From: NCEH01 sp043195195
GTDB lineage: Bacteria > Pseudomonadota > Alphaproteobacteria > Rhizobiales > Xanthobacteraceae
Length of the DNA: 64,000 bases
Direction of reading: 5' to 3'
Assembly: GCF_043195195.1 (NCBI RefSeq)
Contig: NZ_JBAFWT010000028.1
Coordinates: forward strand, 9,521 to 73,520
Part shown: in pieces, positions 63,912 through 64,000 of the stretch
Position numbering within the stretch: the first letter of the stretch is position 1
Layout: each line of letters starts with the position of its first letter
The notes under the pieces: model-generated
What the model was told of the DNA's origin: nothing
Databases searched by the model: none
Seen by the model: the letters and a program-made list of their open reading frames with translations, nothing else
Program-made: the position numbers and the translations under genes

Positions 63912-64000
63912 CTAGGCCGCGTCTTCGTGCAGGCCGTCCAACAGCAGGGCGACCACCTTCCGAAGGGGCTCCTTGGTGTTGGGGCCGATGAGGCCCGTAG
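63912..64000 (-). CDS. C-terminal end of an upstream element gene (partial)
   Basis: The minus-strand frame ends with TAG at 63912-63914 and reads TGLIGPNTKEPLRKVVALLL then DGLHEDAA. By T7-like order the gene before the capsid would be scaffold or portal, but this segment is too short to say. Confidence 0.35.
   Translation of the reverse strand, partial: TGLIGPNTKEPLRKVVALLLDGLHEDAA

Larger units (their letters stand above)
58035..64000. mobile_element. Second integrated element with a T7-type capsid gene (right end outside window)
   Basis: From a serine recombinase at 58035 the genes all run leftward and include AP2-domain and HNH-like proteins and a podovirus capsid protein. None resembles a housekeeping gene. 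The left boundary could be as far as tRNA-Glu (56985). Without the right end, prophage remnant, intact podoprophage and satellite cannot be separated. Confidence 0.6.

Overview
The window is GC-rich DNA from an alphaproteobacterium. The host genes (OmpA-family protein, helix-hairpin-helix membrane protein, DUF192 protein, double cold-shock-domain protein, CobB-type sirtuin, glyoxalase I) and the phage gene styles fit Hyphomicrobiales, for example the Xanthobacteraceae; that assignment is inference. Layout: host flank with tRNA-Pro (1-1208); one complete siphovirus-type prophage (1167-54176); host genes and tRNA-Glu (54177-56985); and the start of a second integrated element (about 57000-64000).

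The prophage is bounded by a perfect 57-bp direct repeat (1167-1223 and 54120-54176) that contains the 5' 42 nt of tRNA-Pro(TGG). Its leftward early operon (10055 to 1342) carries a sliding clamp, an HD hydrolase, TerB, DUF2303 and DUF5131 proteins, excisionase and integrase. A lambda-like switch (cI/cro with repeated operators) lies at about 10.1-11.5 kb. Rightward genes encode a Toprim primase, a methylase and an SF3-type helicase followed by an iteron array. Then come HNH nuclease, a probable cos, terminase, portal, protease, HK97-type major capsid, connectors, GTA-like tail genes, tail fibres, endolysin, spanins and a Dam-type methylase.

The main discovery is a roughly 10-kb element (24331-34329) inserted inside the 3' end of the prophage major capsid gene. 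It has its own excisionase-like protein and tyrosine integrase. It also has a diverged copy of the helper's helicase with its own diverged 9-bp iterons, and a copy of the helper's probable cos site. Its structural genes are a second prohead protease, second major capsid protein, second tail-assembly chaperone and second tape-measure protein; it also encodes an antirepressor-like regulator behind a long structured leader. It lacks terminase, portal, connectors, tail tube, tail tip and lysis genes. This is the gene logic of a phage satellite, with two unusual aspects: it sits in, and reversibly breaks, the helper's capsid gene, and it brings exactly the proteins that set head size and tail length. 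Precise excision would rejoin the helper capsid gene into a 433-codon reading frame.

The right-hand element has a serine recombinase, a set of AP2-domain and HNH-like small proteins, a degenerate RNase H-like protein and a T7-type (podovirus) major capsid protein. No tail genes follow that capsid gene, so this may be a second capsid-encoding non-phage element; its right boundary lies outside the window. All functional statements rest on motif reading and comparison within the window, not on database searches.
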